Below are positions 35,801 to 49,075 of a DNA stretch of 64,000 bases, in pieces (the stretch's first letter is position 1; the number at the start of each line of letters is the position of its first letter). Where the stretch lies: the NCBI RefSeq assembly GCF_032854445.1, contig NC_088301.1, positions 32,164,402 through 32,228,401 of the forward strand, in the 5' to 3' direction. The notes under the pieces are model-generated. The model did no database searches and was not told the DNA's origin. It worked only from the letters and a program-made list of their open reading frames with translations. This DNA comes from Liolophura sinensis (taxonomy: Eukaryota > Mollusca > Polyplacophora > Chitonida > Chitonidae). A program made the translations under genes and the position numbers.

Positions 35801-36950
35801 GCCATGCAGGTATTATTGTTGCTTTTAGATCTCAACAGCACAGAAAACCCGACGGCAAACTGATTAAATTGCTTTCGATTGCAGTGTACATAAAACACAG
35901 GATGCTGGGATCATTTTGTTACGGCCGGTTAGGCAAATCGACGTGTGCTCTATAAATGACAGCGCGTTCATAACGGGACTAGAATTGATGGATGGCTACG
36001 AACACAGACGCAGTCAATATAGACAGCCGCATCTACGCAGAAACCAACAACACTAAACCAAATAAACTTGCCGTAATTGGAATTAAAAGCCAACTTACAT
36101 CTCTTTACATGTTAGGCCCAGAAATGGGAAAGTTTGACAACACCAAAAGTCTACTGTGCCACCGATGCTCAGTGCGGATTTTGATACAGGTAAAGAAGTG
36201 ACTATGCCATGTCTTGAGTTTCCGGTAGATTCATCGCTGAACAATTACTGCTAACGACTCACCTGTGTAACGTAGATAGCCCCGTGGTGAAAACTACATC
36301 GGCGAGCTTGACTCGTCTGTTGAAATGTCACTCAGGTCGGGTCTGTTGCCATCACTCACTCACACGTGGTCACTGCAGACTCCTTGCATGCATCACATGG
36401 TCATATGGCTGGTACCAAGAGAGCCAGCTAGCCAGGCTGTATAGCCACTCACCTTTACGCAGCGCCAGTGCGTTGCTGTGACTGTACGGGGGACATCGCA
36501 GAGGACCAAACCTCACTGAACTTGCTTCAGGGTCTAATGGCGAAGCTTCTCTGCTTTATTGAATGAGGCGTGTCAAATATTTATGAACCGTTTCTAACAG
36601 TAGTTCACACTGTTTCATAAATAATAAAAATATATGAAATGCTTCTCTGCATATAGTTGGGTGGGTGGTGTGGAGCGACGGGATCAGACCTGTTCCACTG
36701 GCCTTCTAATCAATAGGCATACTCGGGGCAGAATAACTGTTAGTGTTACGTTAGCTTATGGCTCGGTTTTATCAGCTATCCTGGGATAAACGAACACCAC
36801 CCTTGCCTCTACACATCATATATGAGGTGATAATCGACGAACCACAAACACTATTTCACAATCGAGTAATCAACAATGTTTGGCATATACACGTATAGGG
36901 CGTATGGAGGGACCGCATGTATACTATAATAGGCCCATGTATAACACTAT
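32815..36950. other. Gene-free stretch of about 4.1 kb
   Basis: Contains a dispersed repeat at 33410-33535 (relative at 18961-19390) and a tRNA-B-box-like fragment on the minus strand near 34290-34320. AT-rich phrases built on 'gctgttttatattt' and 'gcgatattataac' recur at 35350-35730. A possible first exon at 35992-36189 is discussed in the findings. A frame of 147 codons at 34844-35287 has no recognised homology. Confidence 0.4.
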
Positions 36951-36958
36951 AGTTATGA

Positions 36959-37011
36959 GTGCTTGGGGTTTAACGTCGTATTCAACAATTTTTCAGTCAT
37001 ATGACGACGAT
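36959..37011 (-). mobile_element. 53-bp SINE family A remnant with 11-bp target-site duplication
   Basis: Only the 'gtgcttggggtttaacgtcg ... cagtcatatgacgacg' end remains. It is flanked by TATAGTTATGA at 36948-36958 and 37012-37022. The copy is extremely short but bounded by intact direct repeats. Confidence 0.85.
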
Positions 37012-37182
37012 TATAGTTATGAATTACGTCAGAATTTCTATCAGCTGAGATAAAAGACTAAATGCTAATGAATTTTGTGCACGTAGACATTTTCTTACAT
37101 GTCTTCGTGGGAAATACTGGTGGGCGTAGAACTGACATTAAAGAGAAAAGTAGGCATAGTATACGAGAGTATAGAGGGCCCC

Positions 37183-37321
37183 CGTTGCCGAGGGGATTAC
37201 CACGCCAGCACGGTGCAATAACCCAGGAGCCTCTCACCGTTTCCTCCAACCATAATGCTGGCCGCCGTCGTATATGTGAAATATTCTTGAGTACGGCGTA
37301 AAACACCAATCAAATAATTAA

Positions 37322-37326
<5 letters not shown>
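37183..37326 (+). mobile_element. SINE family B copy with internal deletion
   Basis: Head fragment 'gtgcaataacccaggagcct' is joined directly to 'gtttcctccaaccataatgc', so the middle is deleted. The 3' domain and an AT-rich tail follow, the latter running into the (AT)n tract. Confidence 0.85.

Positions 37327-37385
<59 letters not shown>
37327..37385. repeat. (AT)n microsatellite
   Basis: Uninterrupted alternating AT of about 59 bases at the tail of a SINE, probably grown from the A/T-rich tail. Confidence 0.95.
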
Positions 37386-37387
<2 letters not shown>

Positions 37388-38330
37388 GTGTATATATCAG
37401 GTTAGAGACCGTTATCGAGATGTCGAGATGTAGTAGTTTCGATTGTGAAATTATCATATTATTTATTTATTTGATCGGAAACAGCCACATGAGCATTGTC
37501 GACCACTTGTTATATAGCCACGTATCCAGTGGGTGAGGGGGAATCTACAAAATCCTTGTCCAGGATTGGTTTTGAACCTGCACCTACAGGGAAGTGTATA
37601 TGCATTATAGTGTTGGATCCGCATTAACCGCTTCGTTAGCTGTATGCTCATTGTTACGTCTTCCAGAGCATTATTTACACACTGGTTGAACGAACGCTAT
37701 TTGAATCCTATAAAACTGTTGCACATTCTAAAATGTACACTAGTAAGTGACAAATCCTTAGGCGTAAAAAACAAAACCACATCGGCGAGGGCTGGATTAG
37801 AACATGCGACCTCATTGGTTAAAAACTAGAATGTAGACTGGCATATGTGCAAGACGTTTGACCAGCTGACCAAGCAGTGCCCATCGAACCATGCATGGTA
37901 ATGACAGTTAGCTGAAATATGCTGCATGCCTAAACGTTATCTGCGACAAACCACCATTGTTTTGATCACTTTTTACACGCGTTTACACACAGAGATAAAC
38001 ATCAGAATAGTTAAGGGCATGTCGATCTGTTTGAGGCTGGGGGATTTGTGGGAGGGGAATGTGTGTTAGTTATTGACATTTCTACATACACATACCAGAA
38101 TCTTGAACGCTGTGACTTGCATATATCGAACAACCCGTACCCTTCATTGATTTAATATCTTTCTGGCAAACAGCACATCAGGTAAAATTAATAAAATTTA
38201 TCGGCCCACGAAGCCTAGAAACTTTTTAGTCAGTTTATGTGTGTCTGTATTTGTCTCAACACGAAAGCGCCAAGATTAATGAGGTATATGCCCTTTTTTG
38301 TTCATTCGCTTTGTGTTCATGTTGATATTA

Positions 38331-38435
38331 TGGTGGCTGATAGCATCCATTTTTGACTGAGTCTTTTTCTTAAAACCGCGCTTTCCGCGGGGGCAAGGAA
38401 GGCGCGGTAAAAATGGCCGCTATCGGCCACCGTAC
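38331..38435. mobile_element. Foldback element of about 105 bp
   Basis: The left arm 'ggtggctgatagcatccatt' and the complement of the right arm 'ggtggccgatagcggccatt' match over their outer ends. The centre is a GC-rich hairpin (ACCGCGCTTTCC / GGAAGGCGCGGT). It fits a small MITE or foldback transposon. Confidence 0.6.
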
Positions 38436-38892
38436 GACATAGGCATACTTAAAATCATGTTGACAGCACTATTTTTTACTGTTCTTCTTGTCCTATGCCG
38501 CACCTCAGCCGTTCAGTAACGTCCTGTAACCTCACGGTACATCAGACAAGTGCTCGGCAATAATTACTGGGGAATTTCGTTTGACACGCACAGTGTACCG
38601 TGTTATTATCCAGGCAGTTAGGGTCTGTACGTATCCACAAGCTGTAATTGGGAAAACTGTGCGATATTGTGTTGGAACTACAATGTCTTAAAGCTGAAAT
38701 GTTTCATGCAGCTTACATGTATATTTAGAGACTGCATGTACAGTGCTAGGTGTCAATACTTTTATTAAGTTTTATAAATTTAATACTTTACAACACGGTT
38801 AGAACATGTTGTAATATAACACGAACTCAGGTCAAATCAACACTTTTAGGTGTTACGGTTGTTTTCGCGGCGAACCTATGGCTGATACGCCC

Positions 38893-39030
38893 GATTTAAC
38901 GCCATAGTCAAGAATTCTTCACTTATACTATAACAGTCATTTGTAGGAGTGGATGAAACCAGATTGTTCGGGTAAACCACCGACTTTTGAAAGGTCACTG
39001 ACGAAATCTCCCTCGTGCGAGGTACAATGC
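38893..39030 (-). mobile_element. SINE family C copy
   Basis: 'gatttaacgccatagtcaag', 'ttcttcacttatac', then 'gggtaaaccaccgacttttg', the family C body also present at 61380-61420 and 62715-62745. Confidence 0.6.
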
Positions 39031-39507
39031 TGACTTGTATGTATGCCATATTGGTTACGCAAACCGCTGTTCGAGCGCCAGTTCAATTGCTTTAATATTG
39101 TCATCAAGATGTCCACCATCAGTGAGAGTTGGGGAGTCAACAGATTCCCTGTTTAAGGTCTGGTATGTACCCACAGCTTGCCGACCTTGTAGTTAAGAGT
39201 TACATACCTTAGTCCTTGGGTTACATTCCGTTATCAGCGCCCCGCCCGCCCGCCCGGCTACAACCAGGCTACACGAAAAGGTAGAATAAAACTAAGAGTG
39301 TGATTTAAAAAAAGAAGATATACCTTCGAAAAAAATATGATTTTTTTTTTTTTTCACTTTCGAGGCATATACAATATAACCCCTCTATTTTAAACATATT
39401 TTCCATCAAAGTCGGAAACATTCGGAAATGATGACACCGTCATACTGGGAACGCGGGAAGAGCTTAGCGGGCTCTCTCCCCAACTTTGTTTTGACAGCTA
39501 TCACCGT

Positions 39508-41420
39508 CATATACTCCACATTAAGAAATAAAAGTGTTTCAAATACGATTAAAACCTGCTAGAGCTGAATTCTAACCCGTGACCACACTGTCCAGTGGTA
39601 TATCCGTCGCGGATATAATGAGCCAATGGCTTTCATGTGAGCTTACCAAATTATTTAGATTCACATCACCGTAAGAATATGAGATGACATTCATGTTTGG
39701 AAAAAAAATAGCCCCAATAATGAACCAGAACATGTTTGATATTCTAAAGAAGAACTTTTATTTCCTTATGTCACTAACAGTGTACCGTTCACGTCATTAA
39801 AATACAAACTAAACATTCGCTTCGTATGCATATACGTATAGGGACGGCTTCTTCAAATGAAGAGAGTATATCATCATGTACATAAACTGCAGAGAAACAT
39901 TTTAAACTGTTAAAAGAGCTGTAAACTGTAACAGATCATCCAACAATTATACACTCACCTCATACAATATTTCGCCAAAAATTACCTTCTTTAACAGGTC
40001 TTTAAATCTTGATCAGCGGACCAAATTTTAAGACACTATATGGTACAATAAATATTACTGAAAAAATATCATGTAGTTTATTAATAGGGGTTATATTTTG
40101 TACTTACCGAGAATATTTGGAACAAATCTATGGCCTCTGACAAACAAGTGTATGCGTGGATATTGTTTATGAGCGATTTTACCTGTTTATTAGATATGGG
40201 AAAAATGAGTTTCAGACTAAGACCATACAAAAGTTCTGTCCTGTGACACATGATATACGTATGCCCCCCTACCTCACCATGTCCTGAGAAAAATAACAAA
40301 GAAAACGGTACGTATGAAAAACTATTAGACGGGAAAGAACACGAATTGCTCCATTTAAAAACAGTCCTTGTCAACCCTAACAATGTGTTTCACAAAGTTT
40401 TGCACATGAACCAAAGCGACAGTATATTGTCCACTGTGCGTAAACTGTGGTTAAGTCGGAGACTGTCGTTACATTTTCATAAGTAAAAGCCGATATCAAA
40501 ATACTGATCTGTGACTGCTTTAAGACTTCCAGTTATACATTATCATATGATCTTAACTACAGAGAAAAACTCTACTATGCATGAAAGTTACGTCCGGATC
40601 TTACCATGTGGAAAAACAAACTACTGAGCTATAACCGTTGATGAAAACAATGTTTAGCAATGGATATGCCCATCATAACTGGAAAATCTTATGTGTGGAA
40701 CAGTTACTTCTATGTAAGTCCATGCACGAAAACTAGAATGCTCACGGCTTCAAACTTCAGTTTGTATCACAGTTAAAACACAGCAACAAATTTTTGTCAA
40801 GAACGTTGACAATTACATCGTCATATTTCCAGGCATCAAGTTGTAACCAATAGTTACGTCTTCAAAATAATTATCACATTAATCATATGGTAATTTATGA
40901 TTGAGGTGGATTATAGTTTCGTTATCACTGTCAAAAGCTTTTAAACAATATTTGGGACCATTACTACAAAACTTGGTAAATATTTTTTTTCACTCTACTT
41001 GGCACTCTAAACCCAAATAGCATCATTTAGGAAAAATGTTCTCAGAGCTTTGATTTACGAAGTCTTGTGGCTCCAAATCTATCCGTGGCCCTGAAGTTGT
41101 GGACAGACACAGTATATATCATACCGCTTTCCCGATGTGTCACCGCACCAAAATGTGACGCTTTGAGTGTGACACGGGAAACCTTGGACGGATGGCGATG
41201 ATTTCAATTTCAAACACACTTACAAAAATTAATGCAAGTCTAAATAAATGGCACAAATTCATTGAAAGACCAAATGAAGATCAAACTTGACGTCTTAGAA
41301 GTGCTATTAAACAACTTTACAAAGTTACCTACAACACAAGATATGAAATGCCTCAAATCTATCTCTGCCCATGTAAATAACATCATCCAGTTCCGATGGA
41401 CACTGCTGGATAAAAGAAAA
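39508..41420. other. Gene-free stretch
   Basis: AT-rich with no recognised family; the dispersed repeat at 39408-39505 precedes it. Confidence 0.45.
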
Positions 41421-41421
41421 T

Positions 41422-41505
41422 TTATTTATTTGATTTAAGTTTTAGGGCGTGGTCAAGAATATTCACTTACAGTGACGGCGACCAGCACTGTGGTGGAAGA
41501 ATAAA
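41422..41505 (-). mobile_element. SINE family B 3' fragment
   Basis: 'tttatttgatttaagtttta', 'gtcaagaatattcactta', 'accagcactgtggtgg'. Confidence 0.65.
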
Positions 41506-43240
41506 TAATAAACACCTCTGCTTCATTTCTTTAACTTCAGGGTTTACAAAGTTTATCTGAAGGCACTTTACACCTCGCACAAAGTTCTTTCCTAGCACAA
41601 ACTTCATTCCAGCATAAGAATCAGGTTTCTGACCAATTCATAACTGTAAACTTCACATATCCCCTTCCTGGACGAATAAGACATCAGAATATGCATGTAT
41701 TAGGTAAACGATGACCAAAATCAAGAAAAGGACTTTGGAAAACAGTAAAACATTAATAAAATGCATGGCAGACATTTCTTCCCAAACCAAGTTAATACAA
41801 CAGGCGATAACAACTTTCAAATATTGACTGCCTTCAGCTAAAACTTAATCAGAGTTACCTTAAAACACGCATTCAATTAACATATGCGTTACATAAATAC
41901 ATTATATTAAACATATAAGTTACATAAGTCAGAAACTATCAGGAGTTCTGCTATAAAATCCTATCTTAGCCATTGTGAGTGATAAAAGGCCTGTGGCATA
42001 CGTCAAGTCCTTGAGGTAAAAATAAATACAACATATATCTTATACACGTGCACTCAGTTCTCATGGTGGTATTAAATTAACCTAAAGATACTAAGTACAA
42101 CCCTTTGTTTACATTGTATGATTCAAAGCTGGTATAACACAAAGCCGTAAATCTCTCCCAACAAGCCCCAGGAAAGTATCATTTTACTGGAATTTTGTGA
42201 TATGTCACATGTATATTTAGTAGCATTGGTAACACATGTGGCCACATGTGGCCAAGGCCGTGGGCTGGTGCAGCTGTTTCGGCCAGAACTAAGCCAAGGC
42301 CTCTTCTACAACCGACTGAAGATGAATCTAACCTGGTTTTCAATCTAGATCAGATACAATCTATTCACTCCACTTGATCCAATCTGTTTTTCATTGCTGT
42401 TTACTTTTGCCTGTGTCAATATAACCGTGGGACAAGACTTAAGCAATGTTAAAATAGATAAACAACAGAATTATAGATTTACTTAACAACCGTTTCCTTG
42501 CCTTGATCTGATCTGGTCCCAGAGAGTGTTTTGGATATATCTGAGGTACAAGCTATTTTATTATGACTGACTTCAAGACTAGATATGAGCACTGTTAAAA
42601 CAGATGAACTTTAATTAACAATAGCATCTTGGATTTTAGTGACACATCTAGCTATAGGACCATTTGGCCAATTTTATACAGGAATTTTTGACAATGAGTA
42701 AAAATTCTAAAATTCAGTAATATGCTTAGTTTATGAAATACAGAATTCAAAACTGTGCAAAGATTTCTTCTTTAACTTAAAAATTAAGTATTTATACTAT
42801 GCTTCAAATTTTGAATAAAAGTCACAAAGCAGTAACATAAAATAAAAGAAATAATAAAAGTTGGATAAAAATCTCAGGCTTTCCCACACACGAGTGTTTG
42901 AGGATGTGATCCTTTAACCAGTACAATAAAGAAACAAGCACTAAGAAAGACGTTTAAACTTTTTAAAGCTTAATAATGATTGTTAACATTCATTAAGATC
43001 CAAACCACAACTCTGTGACAATTCTGAACCACTGAAGATGTCCGAACTTTGTGTAAAATATAACAGTAGCAAAACATTGTAGCTCTACTGAGACAATACC
43101 TATCCAGGCTCAACTACTTTCAAGTTGACATAAAAACTTAATGTTCAGTGGAAGCCTTGTTGTAGATGAGAGTACAGAGGTGGCACCATATGCACAACAA
43201 GGTCCTGTGGACCAATAATCAATCAGTCCAGGTAATGTAA
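41506..43240. other. Region downstream of AHI1; possible distal 3' UTR
   Basis: AT-rich with no coding signal. Part may be 3' UTR of the minus-strand gene ending at 43770, but no poly(A) signal can be assigned with confidence. Confidence 0.35.
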
Positions 43241-43244
43241 GCAT

Positions 43245-43775
43245 AGGAAATACTCTCCTGCAAGTGAGCCCTTCTGTCCTTTGCTTCCACAGGGATTAAA
43301 TTGTAAATGATCTTGTCCTTTATATTAACCAATCAGAATCAAGGTACTGAATGAATATTAATTCTCTTCCCGCAAGTGAACACTTGTGTCCTTTGCTCCT
43401 GCTGGATACAATGGCAAATGATTTGTACTTTACACTTAACTAACCAATCAAAGTCAAGGTAATAGATATACAGTCATCCTCTCCCTGGGAAATGAACTTT
43501 CATCTGTCCTGTCCTTTGCCACCATGGATTTGTATAAAGAGACCTTGTCCTTTACGCCATTAGCCAATCAGAGTAAGGTAACTGATGTATGGGAATCCTC
43601 TTCCTACATGTGAACCATGTACTCTTTGCCTCCACTGCATTACAATCATACACTCCTCTTTTCTAGAAATGAGCCTTTTCATATAACCTACTCCTATAAG
43701 GTTTCTCCTTGACACTGAGCTGACCTTGTCCTTTCCACCTTTTACCAATCAGGCCAAGGTCAGGGTCACCTAGGC
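43245..43775. repeat. Degenerate ~115-120-bp repeat at the 3' end of AHI1
   Basis: The phrase 'aaccaatcagaatcaaggta' and variants recur at about 43330, 43445, 43563 and 43745, with 'tgtcctttgc(t/c)(t/c)cc' between them. The last, most worn copy reaches the AHI1 stop codon at 43770-43772. Confidence 0.65.
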
Positions 43776-46700
43776 GTACGACTCTTCCTCCTGAAAGTGT
43801 GCTCTCAGCTGTGTTTTGCTCCCACTCGACTTCTCCTTCATACTGATATCTGAGCCGGATTCACCAGCCTTCTTCTTCCTCCTTGTTCTGGTCAGACACA
43901 TAATATAATTCCTCCATCAATTAACACAAAAACATCGGCATGTTTTATTAGGGAGGATTCTAATTACCAAGCATCTGATAGTGCTCTCAGATGCCAAGTC
44001 TCTTAAGATGGTATTCACACACTACAACATACGCTGCACACCAGTACATACTCTCCAATTCTCAAAGACAAATTCTTTGTAGACATTATCTCACATCCTA
44101 ACAAATACTACAAAACTGATACATATTCTCTGAGACTGTACTCTCACAGTACAACATACACTGTCAACTGATACATACTTTCACACACAAATTGTCTGAA
44201 TTAAGATTTGATTCTCACAATCCCACATTTAGTGTACACTGCAAACTGGTACATACTCTCAAAGACAAATTCTCTGAAGACTGTACTCTCACAGTACAAC
44301 ATAAACTGTCAACTGATACATACTTTCACACACAAATTGTCTGAATTAAGATTTGATTCTCACAATCCCACATTTAGTGTACACTGCAAACTGGTACATA
44401 CTCTCAAAGACAAATTCTCTGAAGACTGTACTCTCACAGTACAACATACACTGTCAACTGATACATACTTTCACACACAAATTGTCTGAATTAAGATTTG
44501 ATTCTCACAATCCCCACATTTAGTGTACACTGCAAACTGGTACATACTCTCAAAGACAAATTCTCTGAAGACTGTACTCTCACAGTACAACATACACTGT
44601 CAACTGATACATACTTTCACACACAAATTGTCTGAATTAAGATTTGATTCTCACAATCCCACATTTAGTGTACACTGCAAACTGGTACATACTCTCAAAG
44701 ACAAATTCTCTGAAGACTGTACTCTCACAGTACAACATACACTGTCAACTGATACATACTTTCACACACAAATTGTCTGAATTAAGATTTGATTCTCACA
44801 ATCCCACATTTAGTGTACACTGCAAACTGGTACATACTCTCAAGAAGATGGTATTCTTACAATACGACTTATAGTACAGACAGAAAAGCAGACAAGAAAG
44901 AGTTGGAATATTCTCTCTCCTCTTCCTTCCCACCCTTGTCGATAACCCTGAATTGCTAATGTGTTCTGTGTGACAGTTGACTTTGTAGTTAAATTATTTG
45001 ACAGCATAACAGGCAAAAGTGCTGTTAAATATTTAAGATATATTTTCAAGATTATTGTAGGAATTACTGTAAGAATTAAATTTTCTGTGATTATTTTATT
45101 TCTTTATTTTACTTGGTTGAAATAGTGTTGGTTCAGTCTGATTTCTATGGATTGTGTCAAAAAACAACTGTTTCCTAGTTCTAACAACTTCTCAAAACAA
45201 ACAAATGCTGCTCATGTGGTGAAAAACCCTGATGATTCGTTCAGAGAATTCCTGACCCTAGATAACCCAGTTACTGTGAGGTTAGGTTACCTGTGTATTC
45301 ATATCCTGCCTTCAGAAGTGTTTGACCACTATTAGGGTACATGTATGTCAATGACCTCTGCCCAGGGCATCTTACCTTTTCTTTGGGGTCAGGTGATCAT
45401 CTTCACTGTCCTCTGTAGCTGACATGAACTTGAGTTCCCCAGTCCTTGTCTTCACTGCTGTCACCTGGTTAAATCAGCAATTTAAACTTGTGTTTAATTT
45501 TGATCTAAGAATGTTTCACTCACATTGACGGCAGTCAAAGCCACAGCTACAACCGTGAGATCAGGGGATGATTGGCTCACACGCCAATGGTAATGTGCGT
45601 AAAGGTGCTGTTTATTATTTGCTTTCTTTGCATGTTTAATTAATTATTGATTTATACACAAAGAATATTTCAATTATTTTGGTGCTTTATTTTCTCATAC
45701 CCATTTCAAGACTTTCTCAAGCCTTGAAATGCCACATCAATTTTCAACTATTCCAAGATTTTCCAGGCCTATAGCAATCACAGTCTTCAGTACTGTACCA
45801 TGACAAATAGTCTGGGGTGGTTAGTCTGATTAGCATGGTGCATTGACCTAGGAGCTTCTCGCCAATGTGGTCGCTGTGAGCTCAAGTCCAGCTCAAGCTG
45901 GTTTTCTCTCTGGACATACGTCAGAACATCTGCCAGAAACCTGCGCATGCTTGAGGATTTCCCCTCTGGCTCAGCCCAGTTTTCCTCCCACAATAATGTT
46001 GGCATCCGCCATAAAAGTGAAATTTTCTTGGGTGTAAAACATCAAATAAATAAATAAATAAATAAATGACAAATAGTTTAGATCGATACATGGATTTTTG
46101 CAAACTGCTTGGCTTTGAACTGAAATTACTTTGGACTGAAATTGCACCAATATTCACATTCAGATCAACATTGTTTTAACACCTACTCCAACATAAGGAA
46201 TGTAAAATATTACACTCAAAAAGCCTTAATTGCTTGACTTACACATTCAGTTTAACTTTTAAAACTGTACAACCTAATTCCTCAAGCTTTTTGCTTATAA
46301 AACAGTAACTTTAACTGAGTTTGGAGACAGAACTACATTGGTTGGGTTGGCCAATTTCAGAGCTTCAGAAAAAGTATAATTATATTAGTCTACATAGAAT
46401 AATGCCTTCACAATATGCTTTAATAAACACCTGACAAACATGTGAAAAGGTTGAAGAATTACAGTAGGTTTAAGATTAACTCAATTTTTAACCACAAGTT
46501 ACCAATGAACATGTACATGCATGTCAGTATTTTCCACAAAGCACATGTTAAACGGAAACAAAAACAATTTGCTCATATTAGTATCAAAGGTTTCATCTGT
46601 TAATGAAGTTTATGAGACAAAACCTTCATTTTATAATACATGTACCTTTTAGCATTTATGATCAATATTTCACAGGTCCCATTTTACCAGAGAGGTATTA

Positions 46701-49075
46701 ATGTCACATGTTAGTTTTTGACGGGTGTTAAATTTCGGCTGATCCTGGAATGCAATATTTTTCTGCCAGAAGAATAATAGGTTGAGTTTAACAGTCATTA
46801 AGTATGCATTGCACTAGACAAGCGAACGTATGAATAAAATAGCAGGGTGTATTTGTTTTCTAGTTCAAGTGGCCACCATACAAACAAGGCACAAAGAAAG
46901 TATGGGATAAGCTTTCTTCACCTTCCCTCAAACACATTGTTTATTTAAGAAAAGAACTGTGGTTTACATGCCCATCTCTCCCCAAGAAGATCAGCAGATC
47001 ATTTGTCAACTGAAGGCTTTGTTCAAGCTTAACTACATGCATATGTACATAAGGTTGCCTAATAAGTCTGGTTAACATTTTCATGTCATCACATGCATAG
47101 AAAACATGATGTTTCCAGAGTGTTCTACCTTTACAAAAACTATGTCTATAATTACCCTTCCCCTTTTCTATTTTATATTTGTGGAATTCTTTTTCGTTAA
47201 TGAGTGCAGGACTAGTATAGTCACCACACTTGGGCTCCCTGCTTCACCCCCTGGTTGTTTTTAAAGGACAAGACAGCACCTAGCTAAAACATATTTCAAT
47301 CAAAAACAGGATACTTCATTATTTGAATGCGATTTCACCCAATAACATGTACAACAAAATGACAATACCGCACGAATGACTGGTGTGAGTTGCGGCAGCC
47401 ATCTTGAGAATTTTATCCAATCCAACACATTGCTATGAGATTGCGCAGCCTAAACTGTGACATAGCCTTTTACCCATTCATCCCATGAAGTGATATATGA
47501 TAATACAACACTACTGCATACGATACCATCTTCAGATCGTTTACAGTTATGTTCAGTTATGTGGACCCGAAGGACCATTTCACAAAGTGTTATGGGGCCG
47601 GTCTGTATCATTTACAGACCACCACAGATGTAAAATCAGTTGATTTACAAGCCGTGTAATACTCAACAACTATATCACAAATGATATCAGACAGCAGTAT
47701 ACAGTCTTGCCCAAACCACATTCATCTACCAAAATACATTTTATATTGTTCATTTTAGTGTTTAGTCAACAGTTTCTTAATAACAAATATCAGTCATTTA
47801 AAAATTCCTAAGGGATGCCAATGGTTTGTGGGAATGAGAAGATGGCATCTCACTGGACAATTTTTAAATAATTAATCTAAATCTTATGATATAATGTTTT
47901 ATTTTCTGTTTTCTTTTATGAAATACAGTAAAATTATTGACATGCTGTGTTCAAGCCAAGGTGCTTTCTCTGACATCCACGATAACTAGGTCAGCACTGC
48001 TCTCATCTTAGAAGCCACCGCTAGAAAACGGAAGCATAAAATCCAGCGACAGTCGAATGCCTAGGTCAGCCTCAGTGATGCTTAGATTTATTTGTATTTG
48101 TGTAAGAATTGAGAATGAATCTAGTTGTACAACAATCCTATTGTAATTTTGTAAACAGTTAATAGGGTCAAAATCACCAGCACTCCTTTGGGGGCTAGGA
48201 AGTGAACCTGAAATACTCCAGCTGTGCATCTGCAGGTAGCCCATTTAAACAGGGTCGCTGGGGCCATTTTTCACAATGATGTCGTCCTTGTACGATATCG
48301 CACATATAGGACAATGATTCGTTAACAGTGAAGTACAAAAATATCGTACGACAAATGTATGATAAATGAATGTCGTACGCCGCTTTGTGAAAGTAGCCCC
48401 TGGAGTTCCTTGTATATGGTATAGTAGACCTTTTATATCAACAGTTCAAGCAGTGGAAGAAAATATTGTTCCAGAATTGTCCAGTTTCTACGAGAAAACT
48501 ATATTCACCACTTGAGCCTTCATCGCCAAAGTCCACAACTTTTATCTGCCATAGGCCAATGCTTAGACTACTATGCAGAAAAAACCTTTGACGTTAAAAA
48601 GCTAGAGTCGTGACATCACCTTGCTCTCAATAATGGAGATGTGCTGAAGCTGTGTCAAGATAAAGTTTCCCTAAACTTTAACTGGGTTGAAAAAAATCTA
48701 AAAAAAATATTAATGGTTTAAGATACTTTGAATGATAGTCATTCAGTGGACATAAACATTAGTCAGGTGTTACCTTTCACTTTAAAATCCTTGTCCTTTA
48801 ATATGCAAGTCGCAGCGAGATCTAGTGAGGTTGTACATATCATATGAAATGAATAACAAGCCTGAACAACAACCCTGATCAATCATGAAATGGCAGAATA
48901 ATGAAACTGGTATACTGAACTTGCAGGAATAGTTTGGACTGTGAAGAAAAATGTAAATGCCATATCCTCTTCTTGTTCTGAACACAGTCAAATCTCACCT
49001 TTTTCTTTTGCTTGTCCTCCTCACTCTGTTTTCCATCTTGAGAGACATCATCGGCCAAATCATCTGTAGTGACAT
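43770..49075 (-). CDS. AHI1: AHI1 C-terminal tail exons
   Basis: Exons 48999-49075 (acidic then QKKK), 45376-45464 ([15 protein letters not shown], acidic EDSEDD) and 43770-43887 ([12 protein letters not shown] ... QEEESYA, stop) encode about 94 residues after the SH3 domain. Residues 644-653 read PKKRTRRKKK, a classical nuclear-signal type, split across the last intron. Confidence 0.88.

Noticed and set aside
44208-44874. Frames with repeated peptide in the 145-bp array
   Set aside because: They lie inside an AHI1 intron, on the strand opposite the gene, and are produced by the tandem repeat.
45147-45335. Plus-strand frame of about 60 codons
   Set aside because: Lies in an AHI1 intron on the opposite strand, with no homology.
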